A stretch of 19,769 bases of DNA from Halieaceae bacterium (GTDB lineage Bacteria > Pseudomonadota > Gammaproteobacteria > Pseudomonadales > Halieaceae): positions 1-19,769 of the forward strand of contig JABIZW010000072.1 of NCBI GenBank assembly GCA_018666295.1. Reading direction: 5' to 3'. The translations under genes were made by a program, and so were the position numbers. Shown one piece after another: positions 1-7,237 of this stretch. The notes under the pieces are model-generated. The model ran no database searches. It was not told the DNA's origin and saw only the letters and a list, made by a program, of their open reading frames with translations. The number at the start of each line of letters is the position of its first letter. The first letter of the stretch is position 1.

Positions 1-1370
1 CCGTCTCGAGACAGCTCCTCCAAAAGCACTTTTTGGAACATCTCAAGATTCAAGTGACTGCTGTTTAGCCATTGTTCTCGGCAATGGTCACGCCAATGCT
101 TGCGTTCCGACTCGGTCAAAATATCAGGCCAATTGCGTGCACGATAGCGAAACAAAAGCTCAGGTAAGCGCGGGTCGCTAAACCCAAACCGGCGATCTCT
201 CAGTTCAGCAGGTGAGCAATCCCTAACTTCTTGAATGAGCCGTCGATCTGCACCGGGAACAAAGGCACCGTAAAGTGCGGCATCTGGATTGCTCTCTGTT
301 TTTTTGGTGTTGTCGCGGTAGACGTCCTGAAGGTGTTGCGTAAATTCACCCGGATGACGGGCCTTGGCTTCTCGAAGCTCGTTCAAATATTGCCTCAGAG
401 TCTGACCGCTCAAACCCAGCCGCTTGGCACACTCGGGCGTCACATGACTCATGGGCAAAAGTATGGGCGCTTTATTCACCTTGATCGTCATGAGCCCCGG
501 GCGCTCCTCAGGCGACGCCAACTCGTGAGACTTGGCAAATAAACGCGTCCGAATAAGCTCGGGGGCCATTGTCAGGAACTCAGGTTTACGTGATAAATCA
601 GCACAGATAACGTCAGACTTAAACTCAGGGTGCATCGCTAAGGGGACAACCACACCGAGACAACTGCGATTCGTTCCCATAAGTCCTGAAATGTGAACTA
701 GCGGGGTTAGCCTAAGCGTGTCGATCATCGATTCAACACGCGTCTTGAACCGATTTGCCAGTAGTAGATCGAACAACACCTCATCGCTTTGTCGCAAGGC
801 ACGCGCCAATTGAAGCGTCGCCGTCACATCGGACATTGCATCGTGTGCAGCACCGTGCTCGAGTCCATTCGCAGCGGTGAGGTCCTCAAGCTTAAAACTG
901 GGGGCCCCATCAGGACGTTTTGGCCAGTTAAGGCTGTCGGGGCGCAGTGCATAAAAGCACCGAACCACATCGATTAAGTCCCACCGACTGTTACCACAGC
1001 TGTACTCGCGTGCGTACGGATCAAAAAAATTACGCCACAGCGTAAACCGTGTCACTTCGTCATCGAACCGCAGGGAGTTATACCCCACACCACAAGTTCC
1101 AGGCTGCGACAGCTCATCGTGAATACGGGAAATAAAGCCCTGCTCAGTCACGCCTTTCTCTTGCGCTTCAAACGGCGAAATGCCCGTGACTCGAACGGCC
1201 ACAGGATGCGGCAGCACATCGACTGACGGCTTTGCGTAGACGGTCAGCGGCTCTCCAACAACGTTTAAATCAAGCGTCGTCCGTACACCGGCAAATTGCC
1301 AAGGTCGGTCATTTGAAGGGGACGCACCCGACGTTTCGTAGTCATGCCAGTAAAGTGTCTCTAACGTCAC
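1..1370 (-). CDS. sbcB: Exodeoxyribonuclease I, C-terminus cut by window start
   Basis: Exonuclease I degrades single-stranded DNA 3' to 5' and serves in recombination and mismatch repair in the cytoplasm. I translated this open-ended frame by hand. The DEDD nuclease signature is complete: D10 and E12 in HDYET, D103 in RFDDEV, H176 and D181 in HDAMSDV. All five sit at a constant offset of 5 from the E. coli enzyme. The stretch around residues 98-120 (NSLRFDDEVTR, RNFFDPYA) is diagnostic. The start is GTG at 1370, preceded by a purine-rich GGGGAGCGGAG; an in-frame TAG lies just upstream and no better start exists. About 456 residues are in the window; E. coli has 475, so only a short tail is missing. 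It follows the fumarase gene by 36 bases on the same strand and may be co-transcribed with it. Confidence 0.95.
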   Translation of the reverse strand, partial: MTLETLYWHDYETSGASPSNDRPWQFAGVRTTLDLNVVGEPLTVYAKPSVDVLPHPVAVRVTGISPFEAQEKGVTEQGFISRIHDELSQPGTCGVGYNSLRFDDEVTRFTLWRNFFDPYAREYSCGNSRWDLIDVVRCFYALRPDSLNWPKRPDGAPSFKLEDLTAANGLEHGAAHDAMSDVTATLQLARALRQSDEVLFDLLLANRFKTRVESMIDTLRLTPLVHISGLMGTNRSCLGVVVPLAMHPEFKSDVICADLSRKPEFLTMAPELIRTRLFAKSHELASPEERPGLMTIKVNKAPILLPMSHVTPECAKRLGLSGQTLRQYLNELREAKARHPGEFTQHLQDVYRDNTKKTESNPDAALYGAFVPGADRRLIQEVRDCSPAELRDRRFGFSDPRLPELLFRYRARNWPDILTESERKHWRDHCREQWLNSSHLNLEMFQKVLLEELSRD

Positions 1371-1406
1371 GCTCCGCTCCCCGCGGCGCTCGCGCTAAAA
1401 ACCTCG

Positions 1407-2924
1407 TCAGAACAACTCAATCGCTTGCTCTTCAATCGCGGCCTGCCACACTTTGGGACCTGTAATGTGGACTGACGTTCCCTCGGCATCCACCGCGACG
1501 CTGACCGGCATATCCTTTACCGTAAACGCGTAAATGGCCTCCATCCCTAAATCTTCAAAGGCGACGACACGTGCAGCTGTAATGGCTTTGGACACCAAGT
1601 AAGCGGCACCACCGACTGCCATCAAGTAAACCGCCTGATGCTTGCGAATCGCCTCAATTGCCACCGGGCCTCGCTCTGCCTTTCCGATCATACCTAAGAG
1701 ACCGGTACGCTCTAGAATGGTGTCAGTGAATTTATCCATGCGCGTTGATGTTGTCGGACCCGCAGGACCAACCACCTCGTCTCGAACAGGATCCACAGGG
1801 CCTACGTAATAGATGAACTTCCCGCTCAAATCGACCGGGAGCGGTTCATCGTTGGCAATCATTTGAGTCATGCGCTTGTGCGCAGCGTCACGGCCGGTAT
1901 ACATCGTTCCTGACAGCAGCAGCGTGTCACCTGGCTGCCAGGTCACCGTCTCCTCGCGTGTCACCGTATCCAAATTCACCCGTCGGACTGACTCCCCCGG
2001 CTCCCAGGTGACGTCGGGCCATGCATCAAGATCAGGCGCCTCTTGAAATACGGGCCCATTGCCCGTCAACTCAAAATGCGCGTGGCGGGTCGCCGCACAG
2101 TTGGGAATCATCGCCACAGGAAGTGACGCTGCATGAGTGGGGTAATCCATGATTTTGACGTCGAGCACTGTGGTCAAGCCGCCCAAACCTTGCGCACCAA
2201 TACCCAGTTTATTGACCGCATCCATAATTTCTAAACGTAATTCTTCAGCACGATTTGAGGCGCCTCGATCGCGAAGCTCATGAATATCAACCGGATCCAT
2301 GAGCGACTCTTTCGCCATCACCATCGCTTTCTCAGCAGTGCCCCCAATGCCAATACCCAGCATGCCAGGTGGACACCAGCCCGCGCCCATGGTGGGAATC
2401 GTCTTCACCACCCAATCAACGATGCTGTCTGAAGGATTCAACATAGCAAGCTTGGACTTATTCTCCGAACCGCCACCCTTGGCGGCAACGCGAAAGTCGA
2501 CGGTATCCCCAGCGACCAAGCGGGTGTGTATGACGGCTGGCGTATTATCCTTGGTGTTCCTGCGCAGACCCGCCGGATCCTCCAAGATCGAGGCACGAAG
2601 TTTGTTGTCCGGGTGCAAATAGGCGCGTCGCACCCCTTCATTAATCAGCGCTTCCAGTGTTTGAGAGGTCTCCCAACGAACGTCCATTCCCACGTCTACA
2701 AAGATCGTGACGATCCCCGTGTCCTGGCAAATCGGGCGCTTACCCATGGCACACATGCGACTGTTAATCAAAATTTGAGCCAAGGCGTCTTTCGCTGCCT
2801 GACTTTGCTCCATCTCGTAGGCGCGATTTACTGCTTGAACAAAATCGGTGGGATGGTAGTAAGAAATAAATTGAAGTGCATCCGCAACGCTTTCAACAAT
2901 ATCGCGGTCTTTAATTACCGTCAT
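1407..2924 (-). CDS. fumA: Class I (4Fe-4S) fumarate hydratase
   Basis: This TCA-cycle enzyme interconverts fumarate and L-malate with an oxygen-labile 4Fe-4S cluster. At 505 residues it is the single-chain form with fused alpha and beta parts, a little shorter than E. coli FumA (548). Candidate cluster cysteines are C66 in ICQDTG, C184 in GWCPPGMLGIGIGGT and C276 in PNCAATRH, all in the usual family contexts. The beta part begins around residue 330 (LLLSGTMYTGRDAAHKRM), and GPAGPTTSTRMD is the substrate-site region. The ATG at 2924 has GGAGG six bases upstream. It lies 21 bases after the coiled-coil membrane gene and 36 before sbcB. L-tartrate dehydratase is a relative, but that enzyme usually has two separate subunits, so fumarase is preferred. 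Confidence 0.95.
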   Translation of the reverse strand: MTVIKDRDIVESVADALQFISYYHPTDFVQAVNRAYEMEQSQAAKDALAQILINSRMCAMGKRPICQDTGIVTIFVDVGMDVRWETSQTLEALINEGVRRAYLHPDNKLRASILEDPAGLRRNTKDNTPAVIHTRLVAGDTVDFRVAAKGGGSENKSKLAMLNPSDSIVDWVVKTIPTMGAGWCPPGMLGIGIGGTAEKAMVMAKESLMDPVDIHELRDRGASNRAEELRLEIMDAVNKLGIGAQGLGGLTTVLDVKIMDYPTHAASLPVAMIPNCAATRHAHFELTGNGPVFQEAPDLDAWPDVTWEPGESVRRVNLDTVTREETVTWQPGDTLLLSGTMYTGRDAAHKRMTQMIANDEPLPVDLSGKFIYYVGPVDPVRDEVVGPAGPTTSTRMDKFTDTILERTGLLGMIGKAERGPVAIEAIRKHQAVYLMAVGGAAYLVSKAITAARVVAFEDLGMEAIYAFTVKDMPVSVAVDAEGTSVHITGPKVWQAAIEEQAIELF

Positions 2925-2945
2925 GAGACACCTCCAGCACCCTTT

Positions 2946-3719
2946 TTATTGAACATTAGGCAGCACCGGCGCCGGCGCCTCAGCAAGCGCGTCCACACTG
3001 GCTGATAAACGCCGGATATCCGTTCTGAGCTGATCTACGTTGGCATTAACCTGCTTTCGAAAGCCGTTGATGGAGGCGACCCATTCCTCGTTCGCACCCA
3101 CTCTATTGGCCAACGATGCGCGCTCAAGGTTGGCACGGTTGACGTCGTCGGCCAGTCTCTCCACATCGCTCTGTATTTGCCGAGCAGACCCTGCTAATCG
3201 CTCAATGTCCTGAGATAACGTTTGCAGCGCCTTCAGGTCAGCCCTCAGCGCTTCCAGTGTCTTAGTCTGCCGAAAACCGTTGTCTTTTAAGGTTTGGACT
3301 GTGGTGGCGGCGGCTCGATCGGCCTTTTCCAAGTCAGTGACCTTTCGGTTCGCTGCCCTGCGTGCATCCCAGAGCTTTCTCACTTCACTGTCCAACAAGT
3401 TCAGTTGCGCACCCATAGCCGCCGCTGACTTCGTTACCGTCTCGTCAGTATCAGTGAGTAAGTTTTCCAAACTCTGGACCTGTTTTCCGGTTCTGGCCTG
3501 ATCACTCGTCAGCTCAGCAATCAGCTGATAACTAAACCACGCGTACCCCGATAGTCCACACACAGCGATGAACGATAAGGTCAAAAAGAACTTACTCGCG
3601 CTGCCCATACCCGCACCCTCGCGAGCTCGCCCAGGAATCGCGTTACGCGGCGCACTGTCCACGGCTTCGTCGCGGCGCGCTGCGAATGATGGAATTTCAG
3701 TTAAGTCATCGCCGGACAT
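2946..3719 (-). CDS. Single-pass membrane protein with long coiled coil, unknown function
   Basis: I do not recognise a named family. From the chosen start the protein has 257 residues: a charged and proline-containing cytoplasmic N-terminus (1-42), one hydrophobic segment (about 44-66), and then a long helical region (about 67-240) rich in Leu, Ala, Asp, Arg and Gln with heptad-like spacing, predicted to lie in the periplasm. The end is a short Pro/Ala tail. The ATG at 3719 is preferred because an AGGGGGAGGG ribosome site lies just upstream; a GTG at 3740 in the same frame would put that site inside the coding sequence. The layout suggests a spacer, tether or oligomeric scaffold, but no enzyme motif is visible. 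It is the first gene of the apparent operon with the fumarase and sbcB. Confidence 0.85.
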   Translation of the reverse strand: MSGDDLTEIPSFAARRDEAVDSAPRNAIPGRAREGAGMGSASKFFLTLSFIAVCGLSGYAWFSYQLIAELTSDQARTGKQVQSLENLLTDTDETVTKSAAAMGAQLNLLDSEVRKLWDARRAANRKVTDLEKADRAAATTVQTLKDNGFRQTKTLEALRADLKALQTLSQDIERLAGSARQIQSDVERLADDVNRANLERASLANRVGANEEWVASINGFRKQVNANVDQLRTDIRRLSASVDALAEAPAPVLPNVQ

Positions 3720-3788
3720 GTGAGCCCTCCCCCTGTACACCCAAAGTATACCTTGCTTAGCACGAACCCGTGGCCCCTATTGAGGCAT

Positions 3789-3812
3789 AAAAAAAAGGCG
3801 GCCGTAGCCGCC
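3789..3812 (-). terminator. Rho-independent terminator after the PuuD-like gene
   Basis: Read on the minus strand, GGCGGC and GCCGCC form a perfect 6-bp stem closed by a TACG loop (a UNCG-type tetraloop, unusually stable in RNA), followed directly by eight T. It lies 18 bases past the stop codon at 3831 and ends that transcript before the next operon. Confidence 0.92.
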
Positions 3813-3830
3813 CTCTTCATGCAATTGCCG

Positions 3831-4457
3831 TTAGACGTAGTGAAGCAGCGCCCAAACAACGACTGTCAGCAGCAAGGACATGTGGATCACGCCCTTTACC
3901 GAAGCCATCGGCCCTTGCTTTCCAAAGATTGCGTTGATTTCAAGCAATACAATGAGGCCCAGAGCCAGCATCAAGCCGGTCGAGGTCCCACCCAATACGG
4001 CCGTGAGGTGCTTAGACCCCAGCATACCGAGCAACATTGGACCCGAGAACAAGGTGTTGGTTCGACTCGCCAGACCTGCTTTTGCAGCGTTTGAGGGTCC
4101 GTCTCCTTCTTTCATGCCCAACACTACTTGCTGTGCTGGCCAAATGATCAGCCACACGTTGAGGAACATAAACGTGCCTGCCGTTGCACCGACCCAGATA
4201 GCCGCCTGGCTCATATTGGTAAAGGCACCGAGCTTGTGGAACAAATAAAGGCCCGTGATGAAGGTGAACATTGCTCCCCAACGGAACCACCACAGTGCGC
4301 GCGGCGCCAGCTTAGCCATGGCGTCTTTCTTTGCCTCAGCCTCAGCTTCTTTGAAGTACTCGGTTTGTACAAAGTTGAAGTAGTACAGCATGCCGATCCA
4401 TGTAATGCCCGCAAGCACGTGCACGTACCGGAAGATGAAACCAATCGCGTATTCCAT
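3831..4457 (-). CDS. PuuD / urate-oxidase-N-like multi-pass membrane protein
   Basis: The 208-residue protein resembles the membrane part of PuuD-type proteins (urate oxidase N-terminal family), with HVLAGITWIGMLYYFNFVQ at 14-32, ALWWFRWGAMFTFITGLYLF around 54-73 and FMFLNVWLIIWPAQQ around 96-110. About six hydrophobic segments are visible. PuuD proteins with proven urate hydroxylase activity carry a C-terminal cytochrome c domain; no CxxCH motif is present and the protein stops after the last membrane helix. No purine-degradation gene lies nearby, so urate oxidation should not be assumed. Histidines near the membrane helices (such as H13) could bind haem, but this is inference. It is a single-gene unit: an AAGGGG ribosome site precedes ATG 4457, a groEL terminator lies upstream and its own terminator downstream. 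Confidence 0.85.
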   Translation of the reverse strand: MEYAIGFIFRYVHVLAGITWIGMLYYFNFVQTEYFKEAEAEAKKDAMAKLAPRALWWFRWGAMFTFITGLYLFHKLGAFTNMSQAAIWVGATAGTFMFLNVWLIIWPAQQVVLGMKEGDGPSNAAKAGLASRTNTLFSGPMLLGMLGSKHLTAVLGGTSTGLMLALGLIVLLEINAIFGKQGPMASVKGVIHMSLLLTVVVWALLHYV

Positions 4458-4525
4458 TTATCTTTCCCCTTGTGAAAAATAGCGTCTCCGACGCCCTACC
4501 CACCCGCAGTATATCGCCGCCCCAC

Positions 4526-4557
4526 AAAAAAAGAACCCGGCACGTGGCCGGGTTCTT
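4526..4557 (-). terminator. Rho-independent terminator of groESL
   Basis: On the minus strand, AAGAACCCGGC pairs perfectly with GCCGGGTTCTT (11 bp) around a five-base loop, and the stem runs into a seven-T tract. It sits 20 bases beyond the groEL stop and separates groEL from the PuuD-like gene. Confidence 0.95.
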
Positions 4558-4577
4558 AATTTACCTGAGCGCGAGCA

Positions 4578-6221
4578 CTACATCATGCCGCCCATACCAC
4601 CCATGCCGCCCATATCAGGCATTGCAGAACCCCCGCCATCGACTTTTGGCGACTCAGCAATCATGACTTCAGTCGTGATCATCAAACCAGCCACCGAGCC
4701 TGCTGCTTGCAGTGCAGTACGAGTCACTTTCGCCGGATCAAGAATACCCATGGCGATCATGTCACCGTATTCTCCAGTCGCCGCGTTGTACCCAAAGTTA
4801 CCTTCACCCTGACGGACCTTGTCCAAAACGACCGAGGCTTCGTCTCCAGCGTTGCCCACAATCTGACGCAGAGGACTTTCCATAGCGCGCAACGCAGCTG
4901 CGATGCCCGTATTCTGGTCTTCATTGTCACCTGTCAGGCCCTGAACAGCAGCAATCGCTCTGATCAACGCAACACCGCCGCCAGCAACAACGCCCTCTTC
5001 AACCGCGGCTCGAGTAGCATGAAGTGCATCTTCCACTCGCGCTTTCTTCTCTTTCATCTCGATCTCTGTCGCAGCACCGACCTTGATCACTGCCACACCG
5101 CCGGCGAGCTTTGCAACGCGCTCTTGCAGCTTTTCACGATCGTAATCTGATGACGTGTTTTCGATCTGAACTCGGATTTCACTCACACGACCTTGAATCG
5201 TGTCAGCATCACCCGCACCGTCGACCAGCGTGGTGGTGTCCTTGTCCATTGTGATGCGCTTTGCGTTACCCAGGTGCTCAAGACTGGTGTTCTCAAGATC
5301 AAGACCCACTTCTTCCGAGATCACTGTCCCGCCGGTCAAGATCGCAATGTCTTGCAGCATCGCCTTGCGACGATCTCCAAAGCCAGGCGCCTTACACGCT
5401 GACACTTTTACGATTCCGCGCATGTTATTCACAACCAAAGTTGCCAGCGCTTCACCTTCGACGTCCTCTGCGATGATTACGAGAGGACGAGACGCTTTTG
5501 CCACTTGCTCAAGCACGGGCAGCAACTCTCGAATGTTCGAAATCTTCTTGTCGACGAGCAACACAAAAGGCTCTTCAACTTCAGCGGACATGTTGTCTTG
5601 GTTGTTGATGAAGTAGGGTGAAAGGTAGCCACGATCAAACTGCATGCCTTCAACCACGTCGAGTTCGTTCTCAAGACCTGAGCCTTCCTCAACGGTAATC
5701 ACACCCTCTTTACCCACTTTCTCCATCGCTTCGGCAATGATTTCACCGACCGATGTATCGCTGTTTGCCGAGATTGTGCCGACTTGCGCGATTGCTTTGT
5801 TGTCCTCACAAGGAGAGGCCATACCGGATATCGCCTCAACTGCTGCAATAACTGCTTTGTCGATACCGCGCTTCAGGTCCATCGGGTTCATGCCTGCTGC
5901 TACAGATTTGAGGCCTTCGTTGACGATCGATTGGGCAAGTACTGTGGCCGTCGTTGTTCCGTCACCGGCAACATCAGACGCCTGTGAAGCGACTTCCTTC
6001 ACCATCTGAGCACCCATGTTCTCAAACCGGTCTGCCAATTCAATTTCCTTTGCAACCGATACACCGTCTTTGGTCACTGTCGGAGCACCGAATGACTTTT
6101 CCAGGACGACGTTACGGCCCTTTGGCCCCAGTGTTGCCTTTACCGCGTCTGCCAGTGTGTTAACACCAACCAGCATGCGCTGACGAGCGGAGTCGCCAAA
6201 AAATACGTCTTTAGCTGCCAT
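4578..6221 (-). CDS. groL: Chaperonin GroEL (60 kDa)
   Basis: GroEL forms the double-ring cytoplasmic folding chamber that works with GroES in ATP-driven cycles. All 547 residues match the family closely: the N-terminal AAKDVFFGDSAR block, LGPKGRNVVLEKSFGAP (31-47), K51-D52 and D87-GTTT-91 of the nucleotide site, the VEDALHATRAAVEEG block that carries the catalytic aspartate, and a GGM-repeat tail (GGMGGMGGMM), here preceded by GGGSAMPDMGGM. The ATG at 6221 has AAAGGA upstream. It is the second gene of groS-groL, 36 bases after groS, and ends in a strong terminator. Regulation is through the groS leader. Nothing is unusual about the protein; it is a single bacterial-type copy. Confidence 0.99.
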   Translation of the reverse strand: MAAKDVFFGDSARQRMLVGVNTLADAVKATLGPKGRNVVLEKSFGAPTVTKDGVSVAKEIELADRFENMGAQMVKEVASQASDVAGDGTTTATVLAQSIVNEGLKSVAAGMNPMDLKRGIDKAVIAAVEAISGMASPCEDNKAIAQVGTISANSDTSVGEIIAEAMEKVGKEGVITVEEGSGLENELDVVEGMQFDRGYLSPYFINNQDNMSAEVEEPFVLLVDKKISNIRELLPVLEQVAKASRPLVIIAEDVEGEALATLVVNNMRGIVKVSACKAPGFGDRRKAMLQDIAILTGGTVISEEVGLDLENTSLEHLGNAKRITMDKDTTTLVDGAGDADTIQGRVSEIRVQIENTSSDYDREKLQERVAKLAGGVAVIKVGAATEIEMKEKKARVEDALHATRAAVEEGVVAGGGVALIRAIAAVQGLTGDNEDQNTGIAAALRAMESPLRQIVGNAGDEASVVLDKVRQGEGNFGYNAATGEYGDMIAMGILDPAKVTRTALQAAGSVAGLMITTEVMIAESPKVDGGGSAMPDMGGMGGMGGMM

Positions 6222-6257
6222 GTATAAATTCCTTTACTTAGGTTGGACTTTAGTAAA

Positions 6258-6548
6258 TTAGTCGATAACTGCGTAGATTTCGCCTTCGCTCATTAAGATA
6301 AGCTCTTCACCGTCTATTTCGATGGTGTTGCTACCCGCGTATTGGCCAAAAACAATGTTATCGCCGACTTGAACGGTTAAAGGGCGTTGCTCGCCATTAT
6401 CAAGCACTTTGCCAGCGCCAACCGCAATAATTTCGCCTTGATTAGGCTTCTCTTTTGCAGAGCCTGGAAGGACGATACCGCCAGCCGAGGTCTCTTCTTC
6501 TTCCTTACGACGAACGACAACTCTGTCGTACAACGGACGAATATTCAT
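6258..6548 (-). CDS. groS: Co-chaperonin GroES (10 kDa)
   Basis: GroES is the heptameric lid that caps the GroEL chamber. The protein has 96 residues, the usual length, beginning MNIRPLYDRVVVRR. The mobile loop that contacts GroEL is ETSAGGIVLPGSAKEKP (about 20-36), and the roof and core strands follow (GKVLDNGEQRPLTVQVGDN, VFGQYAG). A frame extension to 6572 adds eight residues with no counterpart in the family. I chose ATG 6548, which begins the conserved MNIRPLYDR; it has GGAG 11 bases upstream, a rather long spacing. It is the first gene of the groESL operon. Confidence 0.98.
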   Translation of the reverse strand: MNIRPLYDRVVVRRKEEEETSAGGIVLPGSAKEKPNQGEIIAVGAGKVLDNGEQRPLTVQVGDNIVFGQYAGSNTIEIDGEELILMSEGEIYAVID

Positions 6549-6580
6549 GAGTTTCAGTCTCCAAAATGACAATTTCTTTT

Positions 6581-6597
6581 AGTCCCCACGTGGGACT
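6581..6597 (-). other. Stem-loop at the predicted 5' end of the groESL mRNA
   Basis: On the minus strand the sequence reads AGTCCC-ACGTG-GGGACT, a perfect 6-bp inverted repeat with a 5-base loop. The predicted sigma-32 start site (about 6-8 bases past the -10 element) falls at about 6596-6598, so the transcript would begin at or inside the stem. A 5'-terminal hairpin of this kind can protect an mRNA from 5'-end-dependent decay. The repeat is seen; the role is inferred. It could instead be a protein-binding palindrome, since CCCACGTGGG-like symmetry is also present in the DNA. Confidence 0.55.
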
Positions 6598-6603
6598 GAA
6601 GGA

Positions 6604-6632
6604 ATAATGGGGGCTCAAATCACAATTTCAAG
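6604..6632 (-). promoter_or_regulatory. Heat-shock (sigma-32/RpoH) promoter of groESL
   Basis: The minus strand carries CTTGAAA (6632-6626), a 13-base spacer and CCCCATTAT (6612-6604). This matches the known RpoH consensus (CTTGAAA, 13-15 bases, CCCCATNT) at every defined position. It lies 56 bases upstream of the groS ATG in the correct orientation. RpoH would drive induction when unfolded protein accumulates. No convincing sigma-70 promoter was found in the same stretch. Confidence 0.92.
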
Positions 6633-6638
6633 CTTTTT

Positions 6639-6665
6639 TTAGCACTCAAGGGCTGAGAGTGCTAA
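6639..6665. promoter_or_regulatory. CIRCE operator (HrcA binding site)
   Basis: TTAGCACTC, nine bases, then GAGTGCTAA: both 9-base arms match the CIRCE consensus exactly. HrcA represses chaperone genes at this element and is itself kept active by GroEL, giving feedback control. The element lies just upstream of the sigma-32 -35 box (six bases between), not downstream of it, so repression would act on the upstream face of polymerase or on a promoter not recognised here. hrcA is not in the window. Confidence 0.95.
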
Positions 6666-6696
6666 TTCTGCTCAAAAAAATCGAAATCGACCGTAT

Positions 6697-7149
6697 TTAT
6701 TCGTCGTCGAGGCGAGAAAAATCCCCCTCGAGCGTAATCGGCCCCCGATCATCGGTCTGAGACGACTTACCCTGTGGGATATCGCGCGGCTCTGCGGCTG
6801 CTGACGGTTTTGCCTGAGCGGAGGCACTGCCCCCCACAAGCGCTCGAAACGCGGCGCGGGAAAAAATATACAGCGCAAGTACATCAGAAATAACGCCCGG
6901 AATCATGAGCAAGACCGCGCCGAATGCCACACTTATTTCACCGGCAAATAACTGCCCACGAATCGCTGACGCCGACGTAAAGCGCCCCGCAGTCATCAGC
7001 GCCGAACGACCGGCCCATTGAAGCAGCCAGTAGCCAACGACAATCATGAACACAATGTAGCCCATGGTCGCCAGTGCGCCCGCACGAGCACTCAACTCAA
7101 GGAGTGTCCAGAACTCTAAAAATGGGAAGGCTATTAGCAGTAACGGCAT
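6697..7149 (-). CDS. fxsA: FxsA-family inner-membrane protein
   Basis: FxsA is a small inner-membrane protein; in E. coli its overproduction relieves phage T7 exclusion by the F plasmid. The normal role is unknown. The 150-residue product has the family layout: two N-terminal membrane segments (about 2-20 and 27-46, with LLLIAFPFLEFWTLLEL), a third (about 74-98) ending in the conserved LMIPGVISDVLAL motif, and a hydrophilic tail with an acidic end. ATG 7149 has GAGGA nine bases upstream; a TTG at 7167 in frame would place that site inside the gene, so it was not used. The gene directly precedes the groESL control region on the same strand, the same neighbourhood as in E. coli, which supports the call. 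Confidence 0.93.
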   Translation of the reverse strand: MPLLLIAFPFLEFWTLLELSARAGALATMGYIVFMIVVGYWLLQWAGRSALMTAGRFTSASAIRGQLFAGEISVAFGAVLLMIPGVISDVLALYIFSRAAFRALVGGSASAQAKPSAAAEPRDIPQGKSSQTDDRGPITLEGDFSRLDDE

Positions 7150-7237
7150 GCGTTGTGTCCTCGCCAAGTCGTCTCGCTTTAGTGTACGTCACTGCGCCAC
7201 ATCACGATACGCTGATCTCATTAGGTGAACTTGCCGC

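Noticed and set aside
231..1465. Plus-strand open frames near the window start
   Set aside because: All lie opposite exonuclease I or the end of the fumarase, and the sbcB reading with intact DEDD residues accounts for the sequence.
2299..3005. Plus-strand open frames of 107 and 159 codons opposite the fumarase gene
   Set aside because: Antisense to conserved catalytic regions of the fumarase, with no recognisable domain and no start signals.
3747..3753. TATACT on the minus strand as a -10 box for the coiled-coil gene operon
   Set aside because: The -10 match is fair, but no acceptable -35 element lies 16-18 bases upstream, so it was not listed as a promoter.
3720..4475. Plus-strand frames of 115-124 codons and minus-strand frames in other phases over the PuuD-like gene
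   Set aside because: The in-phase membrane protein explains the region, and one frame runs through the terminator stem at 3789-3812. These are shadows.
4585..6163. Several plus-strand open frames of 67-147 codons opposite groEL
   Set aside because: They lie entirely antisense to an unmistakable groEL, their translations are low-complexity or Ser/Arg/Pro-rich, and no ribosome sites are evident. They are by-products of the GC-skewed codon use of groEL.
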